Positions 41,707 through 51,166 of a stretch of DNA of 64,000 nucleotides are shown one piece after another. A program made the position numbers and the translations under genes. The number at the start of each line of letters is the position of its first letter. Position 1 is the stretch's first letter. The notes below the pieces were generated by a model. It did not search any database and was not told the origin of the DNA. It saw nothing but the letters and a program-made list of their open reading frames with translations. Source of the DNA: Paraflavitalea pollutisoli (lineage in GTDB: Bacteria > Bacteroidota > Bacteroidia > Chitinophagales > Chitinophagaceae). The DNA lies in assembly GCF_029360705.1 (NCBI RefSeq), contig NZ_JARKMX010000003.1:310001-374000 (forward strand), written 5' to 3'.

Positions 41707-44325
41707 ATGAATCTGAACAATTTTACTATCAAGGCCCAGGAAGTGATCGCGCAGGCGCAACAGATTGCTTTTAACCAGGGAAACGTGAACATAGAAACGG
41801 AGCACCTGTTGAAAAGCCTGCTGGATCAGGAGGATTCTCCCATAGAATACCTGTTGAAGAAAAATAATGTGACGGTCAATCTGCTGGAAACAAAGCTGGG
41901 TGAGGCCATCGATAAACTGCCCAAAGTAAGCGGAGGCGCACAGCCGGCCCAGGCGATCAGCCGGGACGCCAACAATGCCATCTTACGGGCTGGCACCATC
42001 CTCAAGCAATTCGGCGACGAATTCGTTAGCGTGGAGCACCTGCTCGTATCTCTATTACAGGGAAGTGATAATACAGCCCGGCTGCTGAAAGATGCAGGAC
42101 TCACCGAGAAAGGACTGGTAACCGCCATCAAGGATCTGCGCAAAGGTGACACCATCAAGAGCCAGACCCAGGAAACACAATTCAATGCTTTAAATAAATA
42201 CGCCAAGAACCTCAATGAGCTGGCCCGTCAGGGTAAGCTCGATCCGGTCATTGGCCGCGACGAAGAGATCCGCCGCACGTTGCACATCTTATCGCGCCGT
42301 AGCAAGAACAACCCCATCCTCGTGGGTGAACCCGGTGTCGGTAAAACCGCGATTGCAGAAGGCCTGGCCATCCGCATCGTCAATGGCGACGTGCCCGATA
42401 ACCTCAAATCCAAGATCATCTATGCACTCGATATGGGGCAGTTGATCGCAGGTGCCAAATACAAAGGAGAATTCGAAGAAAGGCTGAAAGGCGTGGTGAA
42501 AGAAGTGAGCACCAGCGACGGAGAGATCGTACTCTTCATCGATGAGATCCACACCCTCGTAGGTGCCGGTGGTGGCGAAGGTGCCATGGATGCTGCCAAT
42601 ATCCTCAAGCCTGCACTGGCAAGGGGTGAGTTGAGAGCGATTGGTGCCACCACCCTCAACGAATACCAGAAGTTCTTTGAGAAAGACAAAGCCCTGGAAC
42701 GCCGTTTCCAGAAAGTCATGATCGAAGAACCCTCTGTGGAAGATGCCATCTCCATCCTGCGGGGATTGAAAGACCGCTATGAAACACACCACCACGTGCG
42801 TATCAAGGATGAAGCGATCATTGCGGCGGTAGAACTATCGCAACGTTACATCACCGATCGTTTCCTGCCCGATAAGGCGATCGACCTCATCGATGAAAGT
42901 GCAGCCAAGCTACGCCTCGAAATGAACAGCATGCCCGAAGAACTGGACAAGCTGGAAAGGCAGATCCGTCAATTGGAGATCGAGCGCGAAGCGATCAAGC
43001 GCGAGAATGATGAACCCAAGTTGCGTGAACTCAATACCGAGATCGCCAACCTGAGTGTAGAGCGGGATACCTTCAAAGCGAAATGGAAAGAAGAAAAAGA
43101 AATAGTAGATAAAGTTCAAAATGCCAAAGCGGCGATCGAGCAACTGAAGCTCGAAGCCGAACAGGCAGAACGCAATGGCGAATACGGCAAAGTAGCTGAA
43201 ATACGCTATGGTAAGGTCAAAGAACAGGAGAAAGTGATCCAGGACCTGTCGGTACAGTTGGAAGTGATCAATGAAAAGCGCTTGTTGAAAGAGGAAGTAG
43301 ATGCGGAGGATATTGCAGAGAATGTGGCGAAGGCGACGGGTATACCGGTGACGCGCATGATGCAGAGTGAAAAGCAGAAGTTGTTGCACCTGGAAGAACA
43401 CCTCCATGAACGTGTGGTAGGACAGGAAGAAGCGATCACCGCTGTAGCGGACGCTATCCGCCGTAGTCGCGCAGGCCTGCAGGATCCCAGGAAGCCTATC
43501 GGTTCCTTCATCTTCCTTGGTACAACCGGGGTAGGTAAAACGGAACTGGCGAAAGCCCTGGCCGAATACCTCTTCGACGACGAGAGTATGATGACGCGTA
43601 TTGACATGAGTGAGTACCAGGAAAAACATACGGTGTCGCGGCTGGTAGGCGCCCCTCCGGGATATGTAGGTTACGATGAAGGCGGTCAGCTCACAGAAGC
43701 GGTACGCCGCAAGCCGTACAGTGTGGTATTGCTCGATGAGATCGAGAAAGCACACCCCGATGTATGGAACGTGTTGCTGCAGGTACTGGACGATGGCCGT
43801 CTTACCGACAACAAAGGCCGTGTGGTGAACTTCAAGAACACCATCATCATCATGACCAGCAATATCGGTAGTCACCTCATCACCGAAGCTTTCGAAGGGG
43901 TTACCGAACGTACCCTCGACGAGGCAGCCGAAAAGGCCAAGACCGATGTGATGAACCTGCTGCGGCAAACCATCCGTCCCGAGTTTCTGAACCGGGTCGA
44001 TGAGGTGATCATGTTCCAGCCACTGCTGAAGAAGGAGATCCGGGGTATCATCAATATCCAGCTCAACAACCTGAAAAAGATGGTGGCCGGCAATGGAATC
44101 GATCTGCAGTTCAGCGAATACGCAGTAGACTACCTGGCAGAAAATGGTTTCGAACCCCAGTTTGGTGCCCGACCATTGAAGAGGCTGATCCAGAAGGAGA
44201 TCGTGAACCAGTTGTCTAAACGGATACTGGCAGGCGATATCGATAAAACACATCCGGTGCTGGTCGATGTATTCGATGGAGTAGTGGTGTTTAGGAATGA
44301 AGTACCCAACCACATCGCTTCTTAA
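41707..44325 (+). CDS. clpB: ATP-dependent disaggregase ClpB
   Basis: ClpB rescues aggregated proteins together with DnaK. The 872-residue protein has the Clp N domain (1-145), AAA-1 with Walker [10 protein letters not shown] (about residue 206), the ClpB-specific middle coiled coil (about 410-530, [20 protein letters not shown]) and AAA-2 with [14 protein letters not shown] (about residue 604). Full length for the family. No CIRCE-like or RpoH-like element was visible upstream. Confidence 0.97.
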   Translation: MNLNNFTIKAQEVIAQAQQIAFNQGNVNIETEHLLKSLLDQEDSPIEYLLKKNNVTVNLLETKLGEAIDKLPKVSGGAQPAQAISRDANNAILRAGTILKQFGDEFVSVEHLLVSLLQGSDNTARLLKDAGLTEKGLVTAIKDLRKGDTIKSQTQETQFNALNKYAKNLNELARQGKLDPVIGRDEEIRRTLHILSRRSKNNPILVGEPGVGKTAIAEGLAIRIVNGDVPDNLKSKIIYALDMGQLIAGAKYKGEFEERLKGVVKEVSTSDGEIVLFIDEIHTLVGAGGGEGAMDAANILKPALARGELRAIGATTLNEYQKFFEKDKALERRFQKVMIEEPSVEDAISILRGLKDRYETHHHVRIKDEAIIAAVELSQRYITDRFLPDKAIDLIDESAAKLRLEMNSMPEELDKLERQIRQLEIEREAIKRENDEPKLRELNTEIANLSVERDTFKAKWKEEKEIVDKVQNAKAAIEQLKLEAEQAERNGEYGKVAEIRYGKVKEQEKVIQDLSVQLEVINEKRLLKEEVDAEDIAENVAKATGIPVTRMMQSEKQKLLHLEEHLHERVVGQEEAITAVADAIRRSRAGLQDPRKPIGSFIFLGTTGVGKTELAKALAEYLFDDESMMTRIDMSEYQEKHTVSRLVGAPPGYVGYDEGGQLTEAVRRKPYSVVLLDEIEKAHPDVWNVLLQVLDDGRLTDNKGRVVNFKNTIIIMTSNIGSHLITEAFEGVTERTLDEAAEKAKTDVMNLLRQTIRPEFLNRVDEVIMFQPLLKKEIRGIINIQLNNLKKMVAGNGIDLQFSEYAVDYLAENGFEPQFGARPLKRLIQKEIVNQLSKRILAGDIDKTHPVLVDVFDGVVVFRNEVPNHIAS

Positions 44326-44375
44326 ACCGGCATGCCACCTATGAGACACTAATTTCGTCTATATAACAGATTACC

Positions 44376-44412
44376 AAAGCCATTCTGCTACGTGCGGAGT
44401 GGCTTTTCTTTT
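44376..44412 (+). terminator. Terminator of clpB
   Basis: AAAGCCA (44376-44382) pairs with TGGCTTT (44400-44406), with a partly paired interior, and TTCTTTT follows. Confidence 0.7.
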
Positions 44413-44534
44413 AGGACGCAGATAACCAACTAGTTAGCAGCGTTACGTACAATACTTGCCGTCGGCCACGTTCCGTCGGCTGTTTCTCTGGTGACCATCC
44501 GTCACCCTTGTAAAAGATAAAAAGGAGTCCGAAT

Positions 44535-45107
44535 ATGGCAATAAACAATAGATCCAAGGTCATCGACATCATTCCGCCCAAAGACATCTGGCAGGGACCT
44601 GCCACTGCCCCGGTTGAGCTGGTGGAGTTCGGTGATTACGAAAGTGAAGATTGCGCCAAAGCCCATGAAGTGGTCAAAAAGCTATTGGCAACTTATGGCG
44701 ATCAATTGCGGTTCAATTTCAGACATTACCCCATGACCCAGGTACACCAACGGGCACACAAGGCGGCAGAAGCAGCGGTAGGTGCCTGCCAGGCCGGTAA
44801 GTTCTGGGAAATGCACGAAATATTGTTCAAGAACCGAAAGCACCTTGGCCCCGTAAGCCTGAAAGAACACAGCAGGGATGCGGGCATCAGTGATAAACAT
44901 TTTCTTACCCGGCTACTGGATTCATTTTATGGCTGGACGGTTCGTGCTGACGTGATGGACGCCGTGGCGTTGGGCGTTAGAGATGTACCAACGTTCTTTA
45001 TCAATGGACAAATGTATAGCGGTAAGAACAGTTTCGACGGTCTCAGCAAAGCCATTGACGAATCACTAAAGACGGTGAAAAAGAAGCCTGCCAAACAGCG
45101 GGCATAG
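44535..45107 (+). CDS. DsbA-family thioredoxin-fold protein with altered active site
   Basis: The 190-residue protein fits the Thioredoxin_4/DsbA family: LVEFGDYESEDCAKAH at about 28-43, the helical insertion with KFWEMHEILFKNRK, and the cis-Pro loop VRDVPTFFINGQMYSG at about 145-160. Where relatives have CPYC, this protein has SEDC, so the N-terminal nucleophilic Cys is missing and only one Cys remains. No signal peptide is seen, so it is probably cytoplasmic. An unusually strong AAGGAG ribosome-binding site lies seven bases before the ATG. It may be a glutathione-dependent or non-catalytic member. Confidence 0.8.
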   Translation: MAINNRSKVIDIIPPKDIWQGPATAPVELVEFGDYESEDCAKAHEVVKKLLATYGDQLRFNFRHYPMTQVHQRAHKAAEAAVGACQAGKFWEMHEILFKNRKHLGPVSLKEHSRDAGISDKHFLTRLLDSFYGWTVRADVMDAVALGVRDVPTFFINGQMYSGKNSFDGLSKAIDESLKTVKKKPAKQRA

Positions 45108-45170
45108 ATAATGCAGCAGGCTGCGCGTCGTACAAAAATGTATCTTCCATAGTGTGCATAGTCTGACATA

Positions 45171-45194
45171 GGCCACCTTCGGGTGGCCTTTTTT
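45171..45194. terminator. Terminator after the DsbA-like gene
   Basis: GGCCACC-TTCG-GGTGGCC, a perfect 7-bp stem with a tetraloop, followed by six T. Confidence 0.9.
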
Positions 45195-45230
45195 GTCTGA
45201 TACAGTAGTGATCGCACTGACACCCGAATA

Positions 45231-46931
45231 TCACGCGGCATGAAATAGCAGGGCAACGATGACGGCCCCCGAGATGGTGAGGATGATATTAGCTACGGCA
45301 TAGGTAACCGTATACCCCAAAGCCGGGATCTTACTTTGTACGGCATCCTGTACAGCCAGTAATGCAGCCGACTCATCATGAGCACCCGCACAAGCCCCCA
45401 GGGCGATGGCCGGGTGGAACTTAAACACATACCGGGCGAGGTACACCGCCAGGATCATCGGCAGGATACTAAGGATCACCCCGGCGATAAAAAGATTTAC
45501 GCCTTCCTGTTGCAGCCCTTGTACGAAGCCGCTGCTGGACGTAATACCGACAATGGCGATAAACATGTGCAGGCCCAGTTTCTGTAACAACCAAACCGAG
45601 GGAGCGGGTATATTGCCAAATACCGGCCGCCGGGTACGCAGCCAGCCGAAAAACAACCCGGCAATGAGTGATCCGCCACTGGTACTGATGCTCAGGGGGA
45701 TATTGCCGACTTTTACCGTCAGCGCACCCACCAGCGAACCAATAACGATACCCAGGCCCATATATACGATATCTGTTTCGAGACCGCTTTTCTCTTTGTA
45801 TCCCAACCGGGCAACGGCATTGTTGAGGTCTTCGCGGGTACCTACCAGTTCCAGTACATCTCCTTTTTCGATCTTCGTGCGGGCTGTCACGGGCATTTCG
45901 ATCCCGGCTCTCTCCAGTTTGCGGATGGCAACACCATGTACCGAATCCCTGCGGCGGAGACTCATAAGGTTGTGGCCCAACACTTCTTTTTTAGTGATGG
46001 TAACGCTGGCTACTTCAATCGGAAAACTTAACAAAGCTGCATCGGTGATCTCCGCGCCGATAAAATCTTCCACGCCGATGATCTGATCACGCTGCCCGCT
46101 TACGGCCACAATATCTTCCTGCACGATGATGGTATAAGGAGTGATATCGATCAGGTTGCACTTGCGCTTAATGCGCTGTACATAGATCGGTTTGTCGTGC
46201 TGCAGCATATAGGCTTCCAGGTCCCTGACCGTGAGGCCATTTTTGAAGAGCTCGCTCGTAACGGCATACGCACGGAAAGCTACCTGGTCGTAAGCCGTCG
46301 AAATGTTGTCGTCACCTTCATCGATGGTGCCCATTTGGGCCTCCAGTTCTTTGGCTTTTTGGGCCACCTTGCCACCCAGTAAAATGGGGCCAATGACCGA
46401 GAGAAACCAGGCTGTACCCGCCGTGCCGAAAATATACGTGACGGCATAGGCTACAGCGATCTGGTCGGTCCAGAGCTCTTTTTGGCTATCGGGAATATCC
46501 AGCTTGTTAATGGAATCACCGGCCACACCAATGATGGCCGAGCAGGTATTGGCGCCAGACAACAGGCCTGCACCAGTACCCGGCGTAAATTTGAACACAA
46601 GTGCCAATACATAAGCGAGAATAAGGCTGGTGATACAGATAGTAGCAGAAAACAAGGCCTGTGAAAGCCCGTCCTTTTTAAGACCCTGGAAGAACTGGGG
46701 GCCAATGCTATACCCCATGGAAAAGAGGAACAACAGAAAATAAGTGGCTTTGCTGGAGGCCCCTATGTTGATATCGAGTTGCCCCACCAATATGCCTACC
46801 AGCAGTACGGCGGTAACAGTTCCCAGGGTGAACTTGCCCAACTTGAGTTTACCGATAAAAAATCCAATGGCGAGGGTCAGAAATACGGCTATTTCGGGAT
46901 AATGCCTGAGCGTTTCTTTGAGCCATTCCAT
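45231..46931 (-). CDS. Aspartate:alanine exchanger (AAE) family transporter
   Basis: The 566-residue protein has two membrane halves of five to six helices each (about 1-180 and 390-566), separated by a cytoplasmic part with two RCK_C domains. The second of these (EVASVTITKKEVLGHNLMSLRR to VLELVGTREDLNNAV) is clear; the key residues are V-L-G and L-V-G. This matches the AAE family (AspT, YidE, YbjL), which exchanges aspartate, alanine or other dicarboxylates and amino acids. The repeated halves have GTGAGLLSGANTCSAIIGVAG-like and GACAGAHDESAALLAVQ-like motifs. The substrate is unproven. Confidence 0.88.
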   Translation of the reverse strand: MEWLKETLRHYPEIAVFLTLAIGFFIGKLKLGKFTLGTVTAVLLVGILVGQLDINIGASSKATYFLLFLFSMGYSIGPQFFQGLKKDGLSQALFSATICITSLILAYVLALVFKFTPGTGAGLLSGANTCSAIIGVAGDSINKLDIPDSQKELWTDQIAVAYAVTYIFGTAGTAWFLSVIGPILLGGKVAQKAKELEAQMGTIDEGDDNISTAYDQVAFRAYAVTSELFKNGLTVRDLEAYMLQHDKPIYVQRIKRKCNLIDITPYTIIVQEDIVAVSGQRDQIIGVEDFIGAEITDAALLSFPIEVASVTITKKEVLGHNLMSLRRRDSVHGVAIRKLERAGIEMPVTARTKIEKGDVLELVGTREDLNNAVARLGYKEKSGLETDIVYMGLGIVIGSLVGALTVKVGNIPLSISTSGGSLIAGLFFGWLRTRRPVFGNIPAPSVWLLQKLGLHMFIAIVGITSSSGFVQGLQQEGVNLFIAGVILSILPMILAVYLARYVFKFHPAIALGACAGAHDESAALLAVQDAVQSKIPALGYTVTYAVANIILTISGAVIVALLFHAA

Positions 46932-47118
46932 GCCTACGAGGTTTATAAATGAGCGTCACGGTTTGCAGGAAATAGAGGCGGAGCAAAGGATTTAGTCAGT
47001 AAGACAAATTACGCTATAAATCCATGTGATTTATCTTTTCATTAACAGGAGATGATCAAAATGTTGCCTGTTTTTATACAGGGCTGTCCAATCGCCCGTC
47101 GCGCTTTATATTTACGCC

Positions 47119-48549
47119 ATGAAATCTCTGTCCCTTGCTGTTCTGATAGTTACGGTATTGTTCCTGGGCGCCTGTGGTAGCTCCAAAAAAGCGACCAGTC
47201 TAGTCAACGAGCCTGCTGCACGTTTGCTACCGGCCTTGCCTGTTTCGCAGATCAATATTCCCATCAAAGTGTACATGAAACCGTTGTTGAGTCTGATGGA
47301 CAGTATGACGGCTAAAGAATTTACCAGTGAAAAATGGCCCAACTACTTTCAAAGTGGCTGCGATTTCCGGTATAAATACCGCTTCGTTCGTTCCCCCTTC
47401 AGCTTTTCGGTAGTCAACAACAAAGTGAATATTGCTTTTAGGGGTAATTACCAGATTGCAGGCAGTAAATGCGTGTGTGCGTTCGACAAGCAGGTGTCGC
47501 CCTGGGTTAGCGGTAGCTGCGGCTTTGGCGACGAGGCGCTCCGCCGGGTAGACCTCAACATCAGCTCGATGCTGAACCTGCTGCCCAATCACCAGGTAAG
47601 TACGGTAACGCGATTGGAAACCCTGAAGCCGATCGATAAATGCCAGGTAACCGTGTTGCAGAACGATATGACGAAGGATATCATGGATAGCATCAAGGCT
47701 TCTGTCGAAACCTATTGCACCACCTTCGATCAGTTTGTGCAAGCCGTCAACAACAATGATTTTCTGAAGCAATGGCGGGGAGGCGGTAGCCGCGTAATGC
47801 CGGTCAGTAAATACGGGTACCTCAACCTCAATCCAACGGCCTTGCGGGTCAGCAAGTTCAATGTGAGCAGGGATACCTTGTATTTTGCCCTGGGTTTTCA
47901 CGGTTCACCCAAGTTCTCTTCCGATAGCCTTCGCTTGGTGACGCGGGCGCCCCTGCCACCGATCAGTGGTACCGATAATGTAGGGGCCATCAGTACCTAC
48001 CTCGATGCCGTCTATGAGTACAAGTTCTTCAACAAGCTGCTCAATGATAGTTTGGCCAACAAACCCTTCGAGGTAGAAGGCCGCACTTTTGTGATCAAGG
48101 ACGTGAACATCCGGGGCAGCAATGACGGCAAGATCGCGGTGGATGTGTCATTTACCGGCAACCGGAAGGGCGTATTGCACCTCAGTGGTACCCCGGTTCT
48201 GGATACGGCGCGCCAGTACCTGTCGATGGATGACCTCGATTTTGCACTCGATACCAAGGATATCCTGGTCAATATTGCCAAGGGGATGTTCCGGCGCAAG
48301 ATCATCAAAGAGTTACAGGGTAAAAGTGTATTGGACATCGCCGCACTGATCCAGAAGAACAAAGCGGTGATTGAAGCCAGGCTCAACCAGCCCGTTACCG
48401 AGTGGATGAGTACCACCGGCAAGCTGGAAAGCATTAAGATCGTTGGCCTCCTTCCACAAAAAGACTACATACAGGTACAGGCATTCATCAAAGGACAGAT
48501 GGTACTGATTGGTCGCCCACCAGCTAACTTGTTGAGTATGAAACATTAA
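47119..48549 (+). CDS. DUF4403 family lipoprotein
   Basis: The 476-residue protein has a lipoprotein leader (MKSLSLAVLIVTVLFLGAC, lipid Cys19). The body has the DUF4403 features: repeated long beta/alpha segments with IPIKVYMKPLLSLMDSM early, and a late ILVNIAKGMFRRKIIKELQ region, a pattern reminiscent of lipid-binding TULIP-like folds, which is only my impression. It is probably outer-membrane attached. It lies 120 bases before the second ECF sigma gene on the same strand, but operator-like sites between them suggest separate control. Confidence 0.85.
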   Translation: MKSLSLAVLIVTVLFLGACGSSKKATSLVNEPAARLLPALPVSQINIPIKVYMKPLLSLMDSMTAKEFTSEKWPNYFQSGCDFRYKYRFVRSPFSFSVVNNKVNIAFRGNYQIAGSKCVCAFDKQVSPWVSGSCGFGDEALRRVDLNISSMLNLLPNHQVSTVTRLETLKPIDKCQVTVLQNDMTKDIMDSIKASVETYCTTFDQFVQAVNNNDFLKQWRGGGSRVMPVSKYGYLNLNPTALRVSKFNVSRDTLYFALGFHGSPKFSSDSLRLVTRAPLPPISGTDNVGAISTYLDAVYEYKFFNKLLNDSLANKPFEVEGRTFVIKDVNIRGSNDGKIAVDVSFTGNRKGVLHLSGTPVLDTARQYLSMDDLDFALDTKDILVNIAKGMFRRKIIKELQGKSVLDIAALIQKNKAVIEARLNQPVTEWMSTTGKLESIKIVGLLPQKDYIQVQAFIKGQMVLIGRPPANLLSMKH

Positions 48550-48630
48550 TTTATTTTTAGAAAATTATTGGTGGAGGCAACCAGACGGCAACGGCTTGCG
48601 TATTATGGGGTGAAATCAAAAAACATTGTA

Positions 48631-48645
48631 ACTTATTAGATAAGT
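48631..48645. promoter_or_regulatory. 15-bp palindrome upstream of ECF sigma 2
   Basis: ACTTAT-TAG-ATAAGT is a perfect 6-3-6 inverted repeat 25 bases before the start codon. It matches ACTTAA-TAT-TTAAGT (30581-30595) at 12 of 15 positions. Confidence 0.45.
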
Positions 48646-48659
48646 TTTACAATTGTAAA
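48646..48659. promoter_or_regulatory. 14-bp perfect palindrome upstream of ECF sigma 2
   Basis: TTTACAATTGTAAA directly follows the 15-bp palindrome and lies 11 bases before the TTG start. It contains the TTGTAAA sequence also seen upstream of sigma 1. Confidence 0.45.
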
Positions 48660-48670
48660 CCAACCATCCC

Positions 48671-49261
48671 TTGCTCGGAGATAACCCGAAAATTTCTGCC
48701 CTGTTGCATGGCTGTCGCCAGAATGACCGGAACAGCCAGAAGGAGCTATATTATTTGCTCCGCGGGTTTGCTATGAAGATTTGTTACCGCTACACCAATG
48801 CCCAGGAAGAGTCCGAAGAGATCATGAACGAAGGTTTTGTCAAGCTGTTCAAGCACATCAGCCAGTTTGACGAACACCGGCAGGAAGACACCCTGTTATC
48901 GTTAAAAGGGTGGTTCAAGCGCATCCTGGTAAACACCTGTATAGATCATTACCGAAAATCGAATGCTTCTGTGAATGGCCATGTGCTGAACACGGAGTCG
49001 GAGTCCATTCCCGATCACAGTGAAACAGGCATTGATATCTTATCGTACAAGGAGATCATTGAAGCGATCAGGCTGTTATCGCCGGGCTACCGGGCGGTAT
49101 TCAATTTATTTGTGATAGAAGGCTTAAGTCATGAAGAAATAGCCCAGGTATTGGGCATATCTATAGGCGCATCGAAATCCAATTTGTCAAAAGCGCGTGA
49201 CAACCTAAGAAAACTATTGTTGAACAAAAGACAGTATAACGTGTATGTATCCCCTCAATGA
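48671..49261 (+). CDS. ECF-type RNA polymerase sigma factor (module 2)
   Basis: The 196-residue protein starts at TTG 48671 (no better in-frame ATG). Region 2 is LYYLLRGFAMKICYRYTNAQEESEEIMNEGFVKLFKH (key residues Y-R-Y-T, E-E-I-M-N-E-G-F), and region 4 is LSPGYRAVFNLFVIEGLSHEEIAQVLGIS with ASKSNLSKARDNLRK as recognition helix. It resembles the module 1 sigma in length and order. The last 17 bases overlap the start of the next gene. Two palindromes lie within 40 bases upstream, consistent with tight control. Confidence 0.92.
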   Translation: MLGDNPKISALLHGCRQNDRNSQKELYYLLRGFAMKICYRYTNAQEESEEIMNEGFVKLFKHISQFDEHRQEDTLLSLKGWFKRILVNTCIDHYRKSNASVNGHVLNTESESIPDHSETGIDILSYKEIIEAIRLLSPGYRAVFNLFVIEGLSHEEIAQVLGISIGASKSNLSKARDNLRKLLLNKRQYNVYVSPQ

Positions 49262-50663
49262 CAACGACCTGGACCGCTTGAGTCGGGAAGCTGCCGACCA
49301 GTACGATGTGGAACCACACACATCGGGTTGGGAAGCGCTCGAACACCGGCTCAACAAGGAACTGCCTCCGAAAGAGGACAAGGAGCGGCGACGCTTCCTG
49401 TTCTGGCTGTTCCTGATCGTATTGCTGTCGGGTGGAGGTGTATTGTGGATGATGACCAATAAAGATCGTCCGGCAACCGTACAGTTCACGGGAGCCAATA
49501 AGGGGCCGGCCATGCAGGAGGAACGTTCGGCCAACGAAAATAAACCGGAACCGGCCACGGCCACCGATCACAACAGTAACAAAACGGCTACTGCGAGTGC
49601 TGATCAGCCAACTGCCGCAACTGTTCAACAAGGCACCACGCTTGCAGAGCTGGCGACCGGTTCACTACCCGCTGCCAGTCGCCGCGGCGATGACGCCGCT
49701 CGTGTGCCCCAGCACAATAGCAGAAACCGGAAAGCAGGTTTTGTCGCGGCACCGCAGTCTGCTGCGCCGATAAACGCACGCGGCACAAAGAATGTACCCG
49801 TTACTATAGCTGATCGTGGCAGGAACACAGTTACCGTGCCGGCCGATGGCGTAAGTATACAAGGCCAGCCAAGGGCTGTCATTGCTGCTGATCCAACTAT
49901 ATCCGACATTGATCGACCAGCAACAGGGGCAGCTTACAAGGACCCCGCTCCAAGCCTGGTGCAGGATCCCGGTGATATGGCCGGAGCTTTGGGCATTATT
50001 ACAGCACCTGCCTATACGCCTGTGATTGAGAATAAAGAGAAGGCAGCGCCGCTGGAGCGGATCAAAGAGCCACGTGGATGGGAAGTGAGCGTACTGGCCG
50101 GTCCGGATTTGAGCAATGTAGGTTTTACCGATGTAGACAAAGTAGGGTACAATGTGGGCGCCCAGGTGGCTTACCGCTTCAACAATCGCTGGTCGGTGAA
50201 TACAGGCCTTATTTACACACGCAAAAATTATACAGCGCAGGGTAAAGACTTTACCAAGCCCAACAACAACTACTGGAATAACGCCGATGTAAAACAGGTA
50301 AGTGGTGATTGCGTCATGTTCGATATACCACTCAACGTACGGTACGATCTTTCTTTGAATAAGAAGACGCGGTGGTTTGTCAGTGCAGGTGCTTCTTCGT
50401 ACATCATGACCAACCAGAACTACCTGGTCAATTATGAATACAACGGGTCACCACGCGTTTACCCCCATGAAGAATACGGTACCAGTAGCTATCTCTTCTC
50501 CATCGTAAACTTCTCGGTCGGCTTCGAAACAAAACTCAATAAACGCCTGTCGTTGCAGGCTGAACCATATTTCAAATTGCCTACCAAAGGATTGGGGTAC
50601 GGTAAGCTGGACCTCAACAGTTACGGACTCTATTTCTCCCTGCGCTATCAGTTACATAAATAA
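49245..50663 (+). CDS. Trans-envelope anti-sigma-like protein with C-terminal outer-membrane barrel (module 2)
   Basis: The 472-residue protein repeats the layout of the protein at 33692. Cytoplasmic residues 1-50 include P24-x-T26-x-x-W29-x-x-x-E33, the same positions as in module 1. A membrane helix follows at 51-70 (FLFWLFLIVLLSGGGVLWMM) after three Arg. Residues 71 to about 275 are a Thr/Ala/Asn/Pro-rich unstructured linker. The barrel runs from about 280 to 472 (WEVSVLAGPDLSNV, VGYNVGAQVAYRFNNRWSV, GLIYTRKNY, CVMFDIPLNVRYDL, YGLYFSLRYQLHK). Start ATG 49245 overlaps the sigma stop. Apart from the shared N-terminal motif and topology, the sequences differ strongly. Confidence 0.75.
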   Translation: MYPLNDNDLDRLSREAADQYDVEPHTSGWEALEHRLNKELPPKEDKERRRFLFWLFLIVLLSGGGVLWMMTNKDRPATVQFTGANKGPAMQEERSANENKPEPATATDHNSNKTATASADQPTAATVQQGTTLAELATGSLPAASRRGDDAARVPQHNSRNRKAGFVAAPQSAAPINARGTKNVPVTIADRGRNTVTVPADGVSIQGQPRAVIAADPTISDIDRPATGAAYKDPAPSLVQDPGDMAGALGIITAPAYTPVIENKEKAAPLERIKEPRGWEVSVLAGPDLSNVGFTDVDKVGYNVGAQVAYRFNNRWSVNTGLIYTRKNYTAQGKDFTKPNNNYWNNADVKQVSGDCVMFDIPLNVRYDLSLNKKTRWFVSAGASSYIMTNQNYLVNYEYNGSPRVYPHEEYGTSSYLFSIVNFSVGFETKLNKRLSLQAEPYFKLPTKGLGYGKLDLNSYGLYFSLRYQLHK

Positions 50664-50737
50664 TATACAGCCCGGAGGCTGGCGGTCGCAACGGTCGGTT
50701 CTACCTGCACCCGGCAGGTGACGGCCATGGAGGGAAG

Positions 50738-51121
50738 TTATTTGGCATCAAACCAAAGCGGCTTGGTATCGTCCCAGGTACCATTGTAGTTAATGAACAA
50801 TTCTTCTCCCGCTTCGATTGGCCTCACGGTTTTGATCGTGATGGTGTCATGTTCGTAATCCATATCGTATTCGCAGTTGGCCGAGTAGGAATGATTGTAG
50901 ATAGGCACATATCCCAGGGCCATACAGCATTTCTGCTGGTCATCACCCCATTCGAAAATATAATCGTGCAGCGTGGTCTGGTCGATCAGTATACGGTCCT
51001 GGGCATTCATGACGACCACGGGGGCGATCTCCACAATACTGTCGGCTTCCAGGGCAGCGGAGGTAAAAACACCGCGACCCATGTCGGGGGTGGGGGCGAT
51101 AAATAAGCATGGCAGGATCAT
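50738..51121 (-). CDS. SET domain protein
   Basis: The 127-residue form starts at ATG 51121 (MILPCLFIAPTPDMGRGVFTS). SET signatures are GRGVFTSAALEADSIVE at the start, the central YNHSYSANCEYD (usually NHSCxPN) and GEELFINYNGTWDD at the C-terminus. Members methylate lysines with SAM; bacterial ones often have unknown targets. The N-terminal extension to 51148 is not needed. It is a single small gene divergent from mgtE, 45 bases apart. Confidence 0.88.
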   Translation of the reverse strand: MILPCLFIAPTPDMGRGVFTSAALEADSIVEIAPVVVMNAQDRILIDQTTLHDYIFEWGDDQQKCCMALGYVPIYNHSYSANCEYDMDYEHDTITIKTVRPIEAGEELFINYNGTWDDTKPLWFDAK

Positions 51122-51154
51122 ACGTAATTCGTGGTATTGACAAGCCAAAATAGC

Positions 51155-51162
51155 TAATTTTG
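51155..51162 (+). promoter_or_regulatory. TAnnTTTG element four bases before the mgtE start
   Basis: TAATTTTG is followed by GTTA and then ATG 51167. If it is a -7 element the transcript begins at or next to the start codon. No clear -33 partner was found. Confidence 0.4.
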
Positions 51163-51166
51163 GTTA

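Noticed and set aside
42910-44349. Minus-strand open frame of 479 codons opposite clpB
   Set aside because: clpB is unambiguous. The opposite frame gives a Phe/His/Leu-rich product without domain features.
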